A stretch of 18,389 nt of DNA from Clostridiaceae bacterium (GTDB lineage Bacteria; Bacillota; Clostridia; Lachnospirales; Lachnospiraceae): the NCBI GenBank assembly GCA_902362725.1, contig CABIXM010000012.1:79228-97616 (forward strand). Reading direction: 5' to 3'. Both the position numbers and the translations under genes were made by a program. The notes under the pieces are model-generated. The model did no database searches. It saw only the letters and a program-made list of their open reading frames with translations, and had not been told where the DNA came from. The first letter of the stretch is position 1; each line of letters opens with the position of its first letter. Positions 7,275 through 15,580 of this stretch are shown piece by piece.

Positions 7275-9029
7275 ATGACTAGGACAATGAGAAAAACGAA
7301 AATCATCTGTACTCTGGGACCTGCCTCCGAATCCGAAGAAGTGATTCGCGAACTGATGCTGGCAGGTATGAATGTAGCAAGACTGAATTTCTCCCATGGA
7401 ACCCATGAGGAGCAGAGAGGAAAGCTGGAACGGGTAAAGAAGGTCCGGGAAGAGCTGGGACTGCCCGTGGCGCTGCTTCTGGATACAAAGGGCCCGGAGA
7501 TCCGGACCGGCGAATTTGAAAAAGGTAAGGTAGAGCTGAAGAAGGGACAGACCTTCGTGCTGACTACCGAAGATGTGATGGGAAACGAAGGAATGGTATC
7601 CATCACTTACAAAAATCTGGTAAAAGATGTAAAAGAAGGAGATTCCATTCTGATCGACGACGGTCTGATCGGCCTGAAGGTTACAAAGCTGACCGAGAAG
7701 GAGATTATCTGTAACGTAGAAAACGGAGGAACCATTTCCAATAAAAAAGGTATCAACGTGCCCGGTGTAGAGCTGAAGATGCCCTTTATCAGCAAAAAAG
7801 ATAGAGAAGATATTCTTTTCGCCGTGAAGGAGGGCTTTGACTATATTGCTGCGTCCTTCACCAGAACCGCCGATGACATTCTGGAGATCCGCCGGATTCT
7901 GGAGGAGAATAACTGCAATTATATCAAGATCATTGCCAAGGTGGAAAATGATCAGGGTATTAAAAATGTGGACGAGATCCTGCGGGTAGCCGACGGTGTC
8001 ATGATTGCCCGCGGCGATATGGGCGTGGAGATTCCGCTGGAGGAAGTGCCGAGCATCCAGAAGAAGCTGATCCGCAAGGCCTTCGAGACCGGAAAGCCGA
8101 TCATTACCGCCACTCAGATGCTGGATTCCATGATGAAGAATCCCCGTCCGACCCGTGCGGAGACATCTGACGTGGCCAATGCCATCTACCAGGGAACCAG
8201 CGCCATCATGCTGTCCGGCGAGACTGCTTCCGGCCAGTATCCGGTGGAGGCTCTGAAGACCATGGTAAAGATTGCCCTGCGTACCGAGGCGGATATCGAT
8301 TATGACGCCCGGTTCAAGCGCCGGAGCATTGAAGATCGGACCGATATTACGAACGCTGTTTCCCATGCGACCTGTACCACAGCGGTAGATCTGCATGCGG
8401 CGGCGATTATCACCGTTACCAAGTCCGGCCGTACCGTAGGCATGGTAGCGAAGCATCATCCGGGCTGCATGATCATTGGTTGTTGTATGGATGATTATGT
8501 ATGCCGTCAGTTGAATCTGTACTGGGGCGTACAGCCGCTGCTTCTGGCCAAGGAGGAGGAAGCAGAGGCACTGTTCAACAGCGCTGTAACGGCAGCGGAG
8601 GAGGCAGGCCTGGTATCCAGAGGCGATCTGACCGTATTGACTGCAGGCGTACCACTGGGCGTTACCGGAACGACAAACCTGATCAAGGTTCAGGTAGCAG
8701 GAAAAATTCTGGTAAAGGGTAAAGGCTATACCAAGAAAAAGGTCTGCGGCCCCATCTGTGTGGCAGCCAATGCGGCAGAACTTAAAAAAAGCTTTGTCGC
8801 AGGCGATATCGTCGTAGTGCCGGAGACCACCAACGAGATGCTCTCCGAGCTCAAGAGCGCCAAGGCGGTAATCGCAGAGCAGGGCGGAAGCAATTCCCAT
8901 GCGGCTATCGTAGGCCTGACCCTGGATATCCCGGTCATCGTCAATGCGACTAACGCGACGGAAATACTGAAGAATGGAGCTGTGGTGCAGGTGGACGCGG
9001 AGACCGGAACCGTTTCCAGCAACAGCTAG
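7275..9029 (+). CDS. pyk: Pyruvate kinase with C-terminal phosphohistidine-type domain
   Basis: It makes pyruvate and ATP from phosphoenolpyruvate and ADP, the last step of glycolysis, in the cytoplasm. The length of 584 residues matches Firmicute enzymes that carry an extra C-terminal domain. N-terminal blocks are KIICTLGPAS, GMNVARLNFSHG (31-42) and LLLDTKGPEIRTG (68-79). The active-site signature IIAKVENDQG has K222 and E224, followed by MIARGDMGVEIP. The extra C-terminal domain resembles the PEP-utilising mobile domain and keeps the His block as GGSNSHAAIVG (H542), usually TSHAA in that family. Its role in pyruvate kinase is not settled. I chose the ATG at 7275, with AGGAG 11 bases upstream; 7287 (MRKTKIICTLGP) is a reasonable alternative, and 7236 is longer with no good ribosome binding site. 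mutS follows after 11 bases. Confidence 0.93.
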   Translation: MTRTMRKTKIICTLGPASESEEVIRELMLAGMNVARLNFSHGTHEEQRGKLERVKKVREELGLPVALLLDTKGPEIRTGEFEKGKVELKKGQTFVLTTEDVMGNEGMVSITYKNLVKDVKEGDSILIDDGLIGLKVTKLTEKEIICNVENGGTISNKKGINVPGVELKMPFISKKDREDILFAVKEGFDYIAASFTRTADDILEIRRILEENNCNYIKIIAKVENDQGIKNVDEILRVADGVMIARGDMGVEIPLEEVPSIQKKLIRKAFETGKPIITATQMLDSMMKNPRPTRAETSDVANAIYQGTSAIMLSGETASGQYPVEALKTMVKIALRTEADIDYDARFKRRSIEDRTDITNAVSHATCTTAVDLHAAAIITVTKSGRTVGMVAKHHPGCMIIGCCMDDYVCRQLNLYWGVQPLLLAKEEEAEALFNSAVTAAEEAGLVSRGDLTVLTAGVPLGVTGTTNLIKVQVAGKILVKGKGYTKKKVCGPICVAANAAELKKSFVAGDIVVVPETTNEMLSELKSAKAVIAEQGGSNSHAAIVGLTLDIPVIVNATNATEILKNGAVVQVDAETGTVSSNS

Positions 9030-9040
9030 GAGGAAAATTC

Positions 9041-11647
9041 ATGGCGGAAATGACACCCATGATGCAGCAGTACCTGAAGACCAAGGAGCAATACAAGGAC
9101 TGTATATTATTTTATCGTCTGGGCGATTTTTATGAGATGTTCTTTGATGACGCGAAGATTGCGTCCAAGGAGCTGGAACTGACATTAACAGGAAAGAGTT
9201 GTGGATTGGAGGAACGCGCACCTATGTGTGGCGTTCCTTATCATGCTGTAGAGGGGTATCTGAACCGGCTGGTATCCAGAGGCTATAAGGTGGCTATCTG
9301 CGAGCAGGTGGAGGATCCGAAGGAAGCCAAAGGGCTGGTGGCCCGGGAAGTAGTGCGAATCGTAACGCCGGGTACGAACCTGAGTACAGCCGATGAGACG
9401 AAGAATAATTATCTGATGTGCATCGTCTATCTGTCCGATCGCTATGGGATCTCCACCGCGGATATTACCACCGGCGACTATCTGGTGACCGAGGTGGATT
9501 CGGAGCGGAAGCTCTTAGATGAGATCAATAAATTTGCCCCTGCGGAAATCATCTGCAACGAGGCCTTTTCCATGAGCGGCGTGGACCTGGAGGATCTGAA
9601 ATTCCGGCTGAATATCGCCCTTTATCCCCTGGAATCCTGGTATTTTGATGATGAATTATGTAAAAATACATTGCTGGAGCATTTCAGCACCGCAAGTCTG
9701 GCCGGGCTTGGCCTTACGGACTTAAGCTGCGGCATGATTGCGGCGGGCGCATTGCTCAAATATCTCTACGAGACCCAGAAGCAGCCCCTGACCCATATGA
9801 CCCACCTTAAGACCTATACCATTGGCAAATACATGATCATCGATAGCTCCAGCCGGAGAAATCTGGAGCTGACCGAGACCCTGAGGGAAAAGCAGAAGCG
9901 CGGCTCCCTTCTGTGGGTGCTGGACAAGACGAAGACGGCCATGGGCGCCAGAACCCTGCGGACCATGGTGGAGCAGCCCCTCATTGACCGGGCGGAGATC
10001 GAGAAACGCCATGCGGCTATCGAGGAGCTGAACCAGCATGTGATTACCCGGGAGGAATTAAGGGAGTACTTAAATCCCATCTACGATCTGGAGCGTCTGA
10101 TTGGACGCATCAGTTATAAGACGGCGAATCCCAGAGACATGATAGCATTCCGGACTTCCCTGGAAATGCTGCCCCATATTCGCACATTGCTGGAAGATTT
10201 TTCCTCTCCATTGCTCTGTGAGCTTCGGGAGGATCTGGATACGTTGACGGATATTCAGGCTATGATTGAGAGGGCCATTCAGGAGGATCCACCCATCTCC
10301 ATCCGGGACGGCGATATCATCAAGGACGGCTATCACGAGGATGTGGATCGCTTCCGGAAGGCCAAGACCGAGGGCAAGAGCTGGCTGGCGAAGCTGGAGG
10401 CCCAGGAGCGGGACAAAACCGGTATTAAAAATCTGAAAATCAAGTATAATAAAGTATTCGGCTACTATCTGGAGGTCACCAATTCCTATAAGGACATGGT
10501 ACCGGAGACCTGGATGCGTAAGCAGACCCTGACCAACGCGGAACGCTACATCACGCCGGAGCTGAAGGAGCTGGAGGATACGATTCTCGGGGCTGAGGAA
10601 AAGCTGACAGCCCTGGAATACGGCCTGTTCTGCGAGCTTCGCGACAACATCGCGGCCCAGGTGCTGCGGATTCAGAAGACGGCCAAGACCGTGGCCCAGG
10701 TGGACGTGTTCGCTTCCCTGGCTTTCGTGGCGGAGCGGAACCATTTTGTGCGTCCGAAGATGAATGAAAAGGGCGTCATCGATATCAAGGGCGGCCGCCA
10801 TCCGGTGGTGGAGCAGATGATTGACAACGACATGTTCATTCCGAACGATACATATCTGGATAATAACGCCAACCGGATTTCCATCATCACCGGTCCGAAC
10901 ATGGCCGGAAAATCTACCTACATGCGCCAGGCGGCCCTCATCGTGCTGATGGCCCAGGTGGGCAGCTTCGTCCCGGCGGACAGCGCGAAGATCGGTATCG
11001 TAGACCGGATATTTACCCGTGTGGGAGCTTCCGACGATTTGGCCTCGGGACAGAGTACCTTCATGGTGGAAATGACAGAAGTGGCAAATATTTTGCGGAA
11101 TGCCACAGGCAACAGCCTTCTGATTCTCGATGAAATCGGAAGGGGAACCAGCACTTTTGACGGCCTGGCCATCGCCTGGGCGGTCATTGAATACATTAGC
11201 AATCCGAAGATTCTCGGGGCCAAGACCCTGTTCGCCACCCATTACCATGAGCTGACCGAGCTGGAAGGCTCCCTGGCTGGGGTCAATAACTATTGCATCG
11301 CAGTCAAGGAAAAGGGAGATGATATCGTGTTCCTGCGGAAAATCATTCGGGGCGGTGCGGATAAGAGCTACGGCATTCAGGTGGCGAAGCTGGCCGGGGT
11401 GCCCGATCCGGTTATCGCCCGGGCCAAGGAGCTGGTGGAGGAGTTAAGCGAAGCGGATATCTCTCTGAAGCCGAAGGCCCTGCCGGTGGAAATGAGCATG
11501 GAGTCCGAGCAGATCTCCCTCTTTGATACGGTGAAGGACGACGATATCATCACCGAGATCCGGGACATGGATCTGGGCAATATGACGCCGCTGGATGCAC
11601 TGAACACCATCTACCGGCTGCAGAACAAGATTAAGAACAGGTGGTGA
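9041..11647 (+). CDS. mutS: DNA mismatch repair protein MutS
   Basis: MutS binds mismatched or looped bases and recruits MutL. It has 868 residues, normal for bacterial MutS. The mismatch-reading motif GDFYEMF has F30 and E32. Further blocks include PMCGVPYHA, the connector and lever domains, and the C-terminal ATPase with Walker A GPNMAGKST (618-626), FMVEMTEVANIL and Walker B LLILDEIGRGTSTFDG (D697, E698), then TLFATHYHELTELE. All key residues are intact. The C-terminal SLFD sequence resembles the beta-clamp-binding motif found near the end of many MutS proteins. The start has AGGAGGAAAA 7 bases upstream and lies 11 bases after pyk. It forms a mismatch-repair pair with mutL, 4 bases downstream. 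Confidence 0.97.
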   Translation: MAEMTPMMQQYLKTKEQYKDCILFYRLGDFYEMFFDDAKIASKELELTLTGKSCGLEERAPMCGVPYHAVEGYLNRLVSRGYKVAICEQVEDPKEAKGLVAREVVRIVTPGTNLSTADETKNNYLMCIVYLSDRYGISTADITTGDYLVTEVDSERKLLDEINKFAPAEIICNEAFSMSGVDLEDLKFRLNIALYPLESWYFDDELCKNTLLEHFSTASLAGLGLTDLSCGMIAAGALLKYLYETQKQPLTHMTHLKTYTIGKYMIIDSSSRRNLELTETLREKQKRGSLLWVLDKTKTAMGARTLRTMVEQPLIDRAEIEKRHAAIEELNQHVITREELREYLNPIYDLERLIGRISYKTANPRDMIAFRTSLEMLPHIRTLLEDFSSPLLCELREDLDTLTDIQAMIERAIQEDPPISIRDGDIIKDGYHEDVDRFRKAKTEGKSWLAKLEAQERDKTGIKNLKIKYNKVFGYYLEVTNSYKDMVPETWMRKQTLTNAERYITPELKELEDTILGAEEKLTALEYGLFCELRDNIAAQVLRIQKTAKTVAQVDVFASLAFVAERNHFVRPKMNEKGVIDIKGGRHPVVEQMIDNDMFIPNDTYLDNNANRISIITGPNMAGKSTYMRQAALIVLMAQVGSFVPADSAKIGIVDRIFTRVGASDDLASGQSTFMVEMTEVANILRNATGNSLLILDEIGRGTSTFDGLAIAWAVIEYISNPKILGAKTLFATHYHELTELEGSLAGVNNYCIAVKEKGDDIVFLRKIIRGGADKSYGIQVAKLAGVPDPVIARAKELVEELSEADISLKPKALPVEMSMESEQISLFDTVKDDDIITEIRDMDLGNMTPLDALNTIYRLQNKIKNRW

Positions 11648-11651
11648 TCGG

Positions 11652-13796
11652 ATGGCAAATATTCAGGTACTGGATCAGAAAACAATCGATCAGATCGCGG
11701 CGGGAGAGGTCATCGAGCGGCCCTCCTCCGTGGTCAAGGAGCTTGTGGAAAATTCCATCGACGCGGGGGCTACGGCGGTCACGGTAGAAATCCGGGACGG
11801 CGGTACCTCCTTTATCCGGGTGACTGACAACGGAAGCGGCATTGACCGCGACCAGGTGTCGGTTGCCTTTTTGCGCCATTCCACCAGCAAAATCCGGGCG
11901 GTGGAGGATCTCTTTCACGTAGCCTCCCTTGGCTTTCGCGGGGAGGCGCTTTCTAGTATCGCGTCCATCGCCATGGTGGAGCTGATTACGAAGACGGGGG
12001 ACGCCGACGCGGGCGTGCGCTATGTCATCGAAGGCGGCGTGGAGCGGAAAATCGAGGATATGGCGGCTCCGGACGGCACTACCTTTCTGGTGCGGAGCCT
12101 CTTTTACAACACCCCGGCCCGGCGGAAATTCCTGAAATCGCCCATGACTGAGGCGGGCTATATCAGTGATCTGATGGAGCGTCTGGCTCTGTCTCATCCT
12201 GATATTTCCTTCCAGTTTATCAACAACGGACAGACGAAGCTGCACACCTCGGGCAATCATAACCTGAAGGATGTGATTTACCACATCTATGGGCGGGAGA
12301 TCGCGGCCAATCTGGCGGAGATCGACGCGGTCCAGGGTCCGGTACGGATCACGGGCTTTATCGGGAAGCCGGTGATCTCCAGGGGAAACAGGGGCTTTGA
12401 GAATTATTTTATCAATGGAAGATACATCAAAAGCAATGTGATTGCCCGGGGCATCGAGGAAGGCTATCGGACTTTTATGATGCAGCATAAATATCCGTTC
12501 ACGGCGCTGCATTTCACGATCGACGGCGGGCTTCTGGATGTGAATGTGCATCCGACGAAGATGGAGTTACGGTTCTCGAACCAGGAGCAGTTATATCGGT
12601 TTGTGCGGGAGACCGTACACCAGGGGCTTATGGGGCGGGAGCTGATCCCCGAGGTGAAGCTTACCGAGGAGGGGCCGGAGAAGAAGGCGGAAGGCAGCCC
12701 CGTTTTTGAAAATAAGGCAAAACCGGAAGTGGTTGCGCAACCGGAAAAACTGCCGACCCCGCAGGAGCGGAATCTGGAGTATTTTATGACACAGATGCGA
12801 AAGAGGGTCAACGCGGAATTTGAGGAGAAGAAGGCAAAGCGGCAGGAGGCTGCGCCGGAGAAGCCTGTAGAAGAGAGACCTACGTCGAAGGATGATCCGA
12901 TTTTCGGCAATGCGGAACTGGCGATGCTGGAGCCGAAGACAGAAGAGCCGCAGCAGGAACAGCCGGTGGCACAGGCGGAAGAGAAAGTGCCTGTTCCGGA
13001 GCGTGTTGTGGAGCCGGGGATTCTGCGGGAGGATAGTGCATATCAGGTAACTTGGAAGCCGGAGTCAATACCAAAGCAGATAGCTGTGTCAGAAACAGTG
13101 GCGGCAGCGGAAGAGCCAGAAGCAGCCGAAGCCGATGTCACCACCCGGATCGAGAAGGCTCCGGACACGGCATACGAGCAGCAGGATCTCTTCGACCACC
13201 GCCTTCTGAACCCGAAGACCAAATCCGATATTATTATCATCGGCCAGCTATTCGAGACTTACTGGCTGGTGCAGTTCGAAGATAAATTTTATATGATTGA
13301 CCAGCATGCAGCCCACGAAAAAGTGCTCTACGAGCGCACCGTGAAGACTCTGGCGAACAAGGAAATCACATCCCAGATGGTCAGCCCGCCCATGATCCTG
13401 ACCCTGAACATGCAGGAAGCGGCGAAGCTTTCCGAATATCAGGACTATTTTCGGGAGCTGGGCTTCGAGATCGAACCCTTCGGCGGCAAGGAATACGCGG
13501 TCAGCGCAGTTCCGGCCAACCTGTACGGACTGGCGGAGAAGGATTTATTTATGGAGCTCTTAGATGACCTGGAATACGTCAGCGGCAAGAATACAGAAAT
13601 GATTCTCGACAAGATTGCCTCCATGTCCTGCAAGGCTGCAGTCAAAGGCAATCAGAGACTGTCCACGGCGGAGGCCCATGAGCTTATCGAGGAGCTATTG
13701 ACGCTGGACAATCCTTACAACTGTCCCCATGGCCGCCCTACGATCATTGCTATGACAAAGCAGGAGATAGAAAAAAAATTCAAACGAATTGTGTAA
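11652..13796 (+). CDS. mutL: DNA mismatch repair endonuclease MutL
   Basis: MutL couples mismatch recognition by MutS to strand removal. The 714 residues comprise an N-terminal GHKL ATPase domain with E33 in LVENSIDAGA, TDNGSGI and GFRGEAL (94-100), a long low-complexity linker rich in Glu, Pro, Lys and Ala (about 330-520), and a C-terminal dimerisation and nuclease domain. The nuclease metal motif is present as DQHAAHEKVLYE (D550-E561), with CPHGRPT at 691-697, so this is the endonuclease type found in bacteria lacking MutH. The start has AGGTGG upstream and lies 4 bases after the mutS stop, so coupling is likely. A run of eight A near the 3' end (13771-13778) falls in the last ten codons. 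Confidence 0.97.
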   Translation: MANIQVLDQKTIDQIAAGEVIERPSSVVKELVENSIDAGATAVTVEIRDGGTSFIRVTDNGSGIDRDQVSVAFLRHSTSKIRAVEDLFHVASLGFRGEALSSIASIAMVELITKTGDADAGVRYVIEGGVERKIEDMAAPDGTTFLVRSLFYNTPARRKFLKSPMTEAGYISDLMERLALSHPDISFQFINNGQTKLHTSGNHNLKDVIYHIYGREIAANLAEIDAVQGPVRITGFIGKPVISRGNRGFENYFINGRYIKSNVIARGIEEGYRTFMMQHKYPFTALHFTIDGGLLDVNVHPTKMELRFSNQEQLYRFVRETVHQGLMGRELIPEVKLTEEGPEKKAEGSPVFENKAKPEVVAQPEKLPTPQERNLEYFMTQMRKRVNAEFEEKKAKRQEAAPEKPVEERPTSKDDPIFGNAELAMLEPKTEEPQQEQPVAQAEEKVPVPERVVEPGILREDSAYQVTWKPESIPKQIAVSETVAAAEEPEAAEADVTTRIEKAPDTAYEQQDLFDHRLLNPKTKSDIIIIGQLFETYWLVQFEDKFYMIDQHAAHEKVLYERTVKTLANKEITSQMVSPPMILTLNMQEAAKLSEYQDYFRELGFEIEPFGGKEYAVSAVPANLYGLAEKDLFMELLDDLEYVSGKNTEMILDKIASMSCKAAVKGNQRLSTAEAHELIEELLTLDNPYNCPHGRPTIIAMTKQEIEKKFKRIV

Positions 13797-13883
13797 AAAT
13801 GGAAAAGATGACAGCGCGACGTGGCTACCATTTTGAAAGAGATAGAAGAGGAGAGCGTAGACGTGAAGAAGGAGGAAGGCATC

Positions 13884-15278
13884 ATGGAGGGAAAAATCCC
13901 GACCGTATCCATTATCATTCCTGTATACAATGCAGAAAGCTTCCTGGCCCGCTGCGTGGACAGTGTGTTGGGACAGGAATATACAGATTTTGAGCTGCTG
14001 CTTATCGACGACGGCAGCAAGGACAGATCCGGCGCTCTGTGCGACGCCTATGCGGCGTCCGATTCCCGGGTGCGCGTCTTCCACAAGGAAAACGCAGGCG
14101 TCTCGGCGGCCCGGAACCAGGCCCTGTCTGAGGCCCGGGGCACCTTTATCCAGTTCCTGGACAGCGACGACTGGATGACGCCTGATTCCACCAAGCTCCT
14201 GGTGCGGGCGGCGGAAGAGAACGACTGTGATCTGGTCATCGCGGATTTCTACCGGGTAGTGGGAGAGCGGGTGTCCCGGAAGGGAGATATCGAGGAAGAA
14301 GGCGTCATGAGTCCGGAGGAGTTCGCGGCCCATATGATGGAGAGCCCGGCGGATTACTACTACGGCGTACTCTGGAATAAGCTGTACCGCCGATCTATCA
14401 TTGAGGAGCACGCCCTTCGCATGAACGCGGAAATCAGCTGGTGCGAGGATTTCATGTTCAACCTGGAATACATCCGTTTCGCGGAGCGCATCACGGCCCT
14501 GCACGCGCCCATTTACTACTATGTGAAGCGGAAGGGGTCGCTGGTGACCACCCAGGGAACCAGCCTGTCCAAGACCATTCAAATGAAGCTTGGCGTCTTC
14601 GAGTATTATCATAACTTCTATAAACATGTGCTGGATGAGGAGGAATACGAAAAAAACCGTCTGCAGCTCTACCGGTTCCTGGTGGACGCGGCCAGCGATG
14701 GCCTGGTGGGCATTCCACTGCTGCCCGGTACCAAGAAGCTGGGTGATGAGCGGGCCGGAGTCAGCGCGACGGCTCTGGCAGGGGAGGGCATGCTTTCCGA
14801 TCTCTACCGGGAGCGGAAGCTGATGCAGCGCTATCTGGAGGTGGCCGCCCTGAAAAATGATCTGACACCGTCAGAAGCCTATCTGCTTTTGTGCCTGAGC
14901 CATCTGGGCGGGACGGTGAATAAAAAAGAACTGGCTGATTTCGCCGGTGTGAGCCGAAGCGCCCTGACCATGCAGCTCCAGAAGCTGGTGCTGCGGGGAC
15001 TCATCAAGATGGAAGATATTCCAATGCCGAAGCCTGTACGCTCAAAGAAAGAGAAAGGCACGGAAAAGGATGAAACTTTGCAAAAGACCCCAGAAAAACG
15101 GGTACGTGTCACCTTTCAGCCCGAGGCCGAGCCGATTTTGCGGGAGCTGGCCACCGTGCAGCGGGACTATGACGAGACGAGGTTCGCAGGCTTCGAGGAA
15201 GAAGATCTGATCCAGTATGCCCGCCTGACCGAGAAAATGAAGCGGAATATGCAGAAAGTGCTGGCACCGGTGCATTAA
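13884..15278 (+). CDS. GT2 glycosyltransferase fused to a MarR-type winged-helix domain
   Basis: This 464-residue protein joins two normally separate families. Residues about 6-230 form a family 2 (GT-A) glycosyltransferase: SIIIPVYNAESFLARCVDSV, LLLIDDGSKDRS (D42-D43), AGVSAARNQAL, the metal-binding DSDD (93-96) and a WCEDF block (186-190) typical of these enzymes. After a helical linker, residues about 314-464 match a MarR regulator: LTPSEAYLLLCLSHLGG, the helix-turn-helix KKELADFAGVSRSALTMQLQ (348-367), GLIK with the wing, a charged Lys-rich insert (about 383-406), and C-terminal helices like the MarR dimerisation region. No frameshift or stop separates the halves. The ATG at 13884 has AAGGAGG upstream; an in-frame GTG at 13821 lacks one. 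It follows mutL by 87 bases. The sugar donor, acceptor and DNA target are unknown. An internal start at 14823 could yield a free MarR of 151 residues. Confidence 0.82.
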   Translation: MEGKIPTVSIIIPVYNAESFLARCVDSVLGQEYTDFELLLIDDGSKDRSGALCDAYAASDSRVRVFHKENAGVSAARNQALSEARGTFIQFLDSDDWMTPDSTKLLVRAAEENDCDLVIADFYRVVGERVSRKGDIEEEGVMSPEEFAAHMMESPADYYYGVLWNKLYRRSIIEEHALRMNAEISWCEDFMFNLEYIRFAERITALHAPIYYYVKRKGSLVTTQGTSLSKTIQMKLGVFEYYHNFYKHVLDEEEYEKNRLQLYRFLVDAASDGLVGIPLLPGTKKLGDERAGVSATALAGEGMLSDLYRERKLMQRYLEVAALKNDLTPSEAYLLLCLSHLGGTVNKKELADFAGVSRSALTMQLQKLVLRGLIKMEDIPMPKPVRSKKEKGTEKDETLQKTPEKRVRVTFQPEAEPILRELATVQRDYDETRFAGFEEEDLIQYARLTEKMKRNMQKVLAPVH

Positions 15279-15313
15279 GAGATATGAATAAGAACAGACA
15301 GGGAGGAATCTAC

Positions 15314-15508
15314 GTGACCAAGAAAAAGCCGAAGGCTACCAACTGCGAGATGTGCGGCAACTACGTTTACGATGACGATTACGGTTACTACGTCTGCGAA
15401 ATGGACCTGGACGAGGACGAAATGCGCCTCTTCATCCAGGGCAGCTTCCACGGCTGCCCTTATTTCCAGTACGGGGACGAGTACCGGATCGTGAGACATC
15501 AGATGTAA
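15314..15508 (+). CDS. Small Cys-rich DUF6472-like protein
   Basis: This 64-residue acidic protein has four Cys (C11, C14, C28, C48) in CEMCGNY, YYVCEMDLDEDEM and GCPYF, ending in DEYRIVRHQM. This is the pattern I recognise from DUF6472, a family of small clostridial proteins of unknown function; the Cys spacing suggests a structural metal site, probably zinc, by inference. I chose the GTG at 15314, which has GGGAGGA at 6 bases. The in-frame ATG at 15284 would add 10 residues and has no clear ribosome binding site. It begins 35 bases after the GT2-MarR gene and may share its transcript. Confidence 0.72.
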   Translation: MTKKKPKATNCEMCGNYVYDDDYGYYVCEMDLDEDEMRLFIQGSFHGCPYFQYGDEYRIVRHQM

Positions 15509-15542
15509 GATTTAAAATAGAATACGAAAAGAGGCAGGTGAC

Positions 15543-15574
15543 AGCGTATGCGGCCGCAGCGCTTTCATACTGCT
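15543..15574. other. Hairpin between convergent genes
   Basis: AGCGTATG (15543-15550) pairs with CATAC-t-GCT (15566-15574), with one bulged T; the loop contains the palindrome GCGGCCGC. It lies between the convergent stops of the DUF6472-like and Gfo/Idh/MocA genes. Neither side has a proper T tract, so a terminator role is only a guess. Confidence 0.3.
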
Positions 15575-15580
15575 ATAGGC

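Noticed and set aside
7218..8900. 560-codon minus-strand frame opposite pyk
   Set aside because: Although long, it is fully antisense to pyruvate kinase, has mirror-frame composition and shows no domain. Long antisense frames are common in biased coding DNA.
10070..11248. 392-codon minus-strand frame opposite mutS
   Set aside because: It mirrors the MutS ATPase region and has no independent support.
13695..14627. 310-codon minus-strand frame opposite mutL and the GT2 gene
   Set aside because: It crosses two well-supported genes on the opposite strand and has no recognisable domain.
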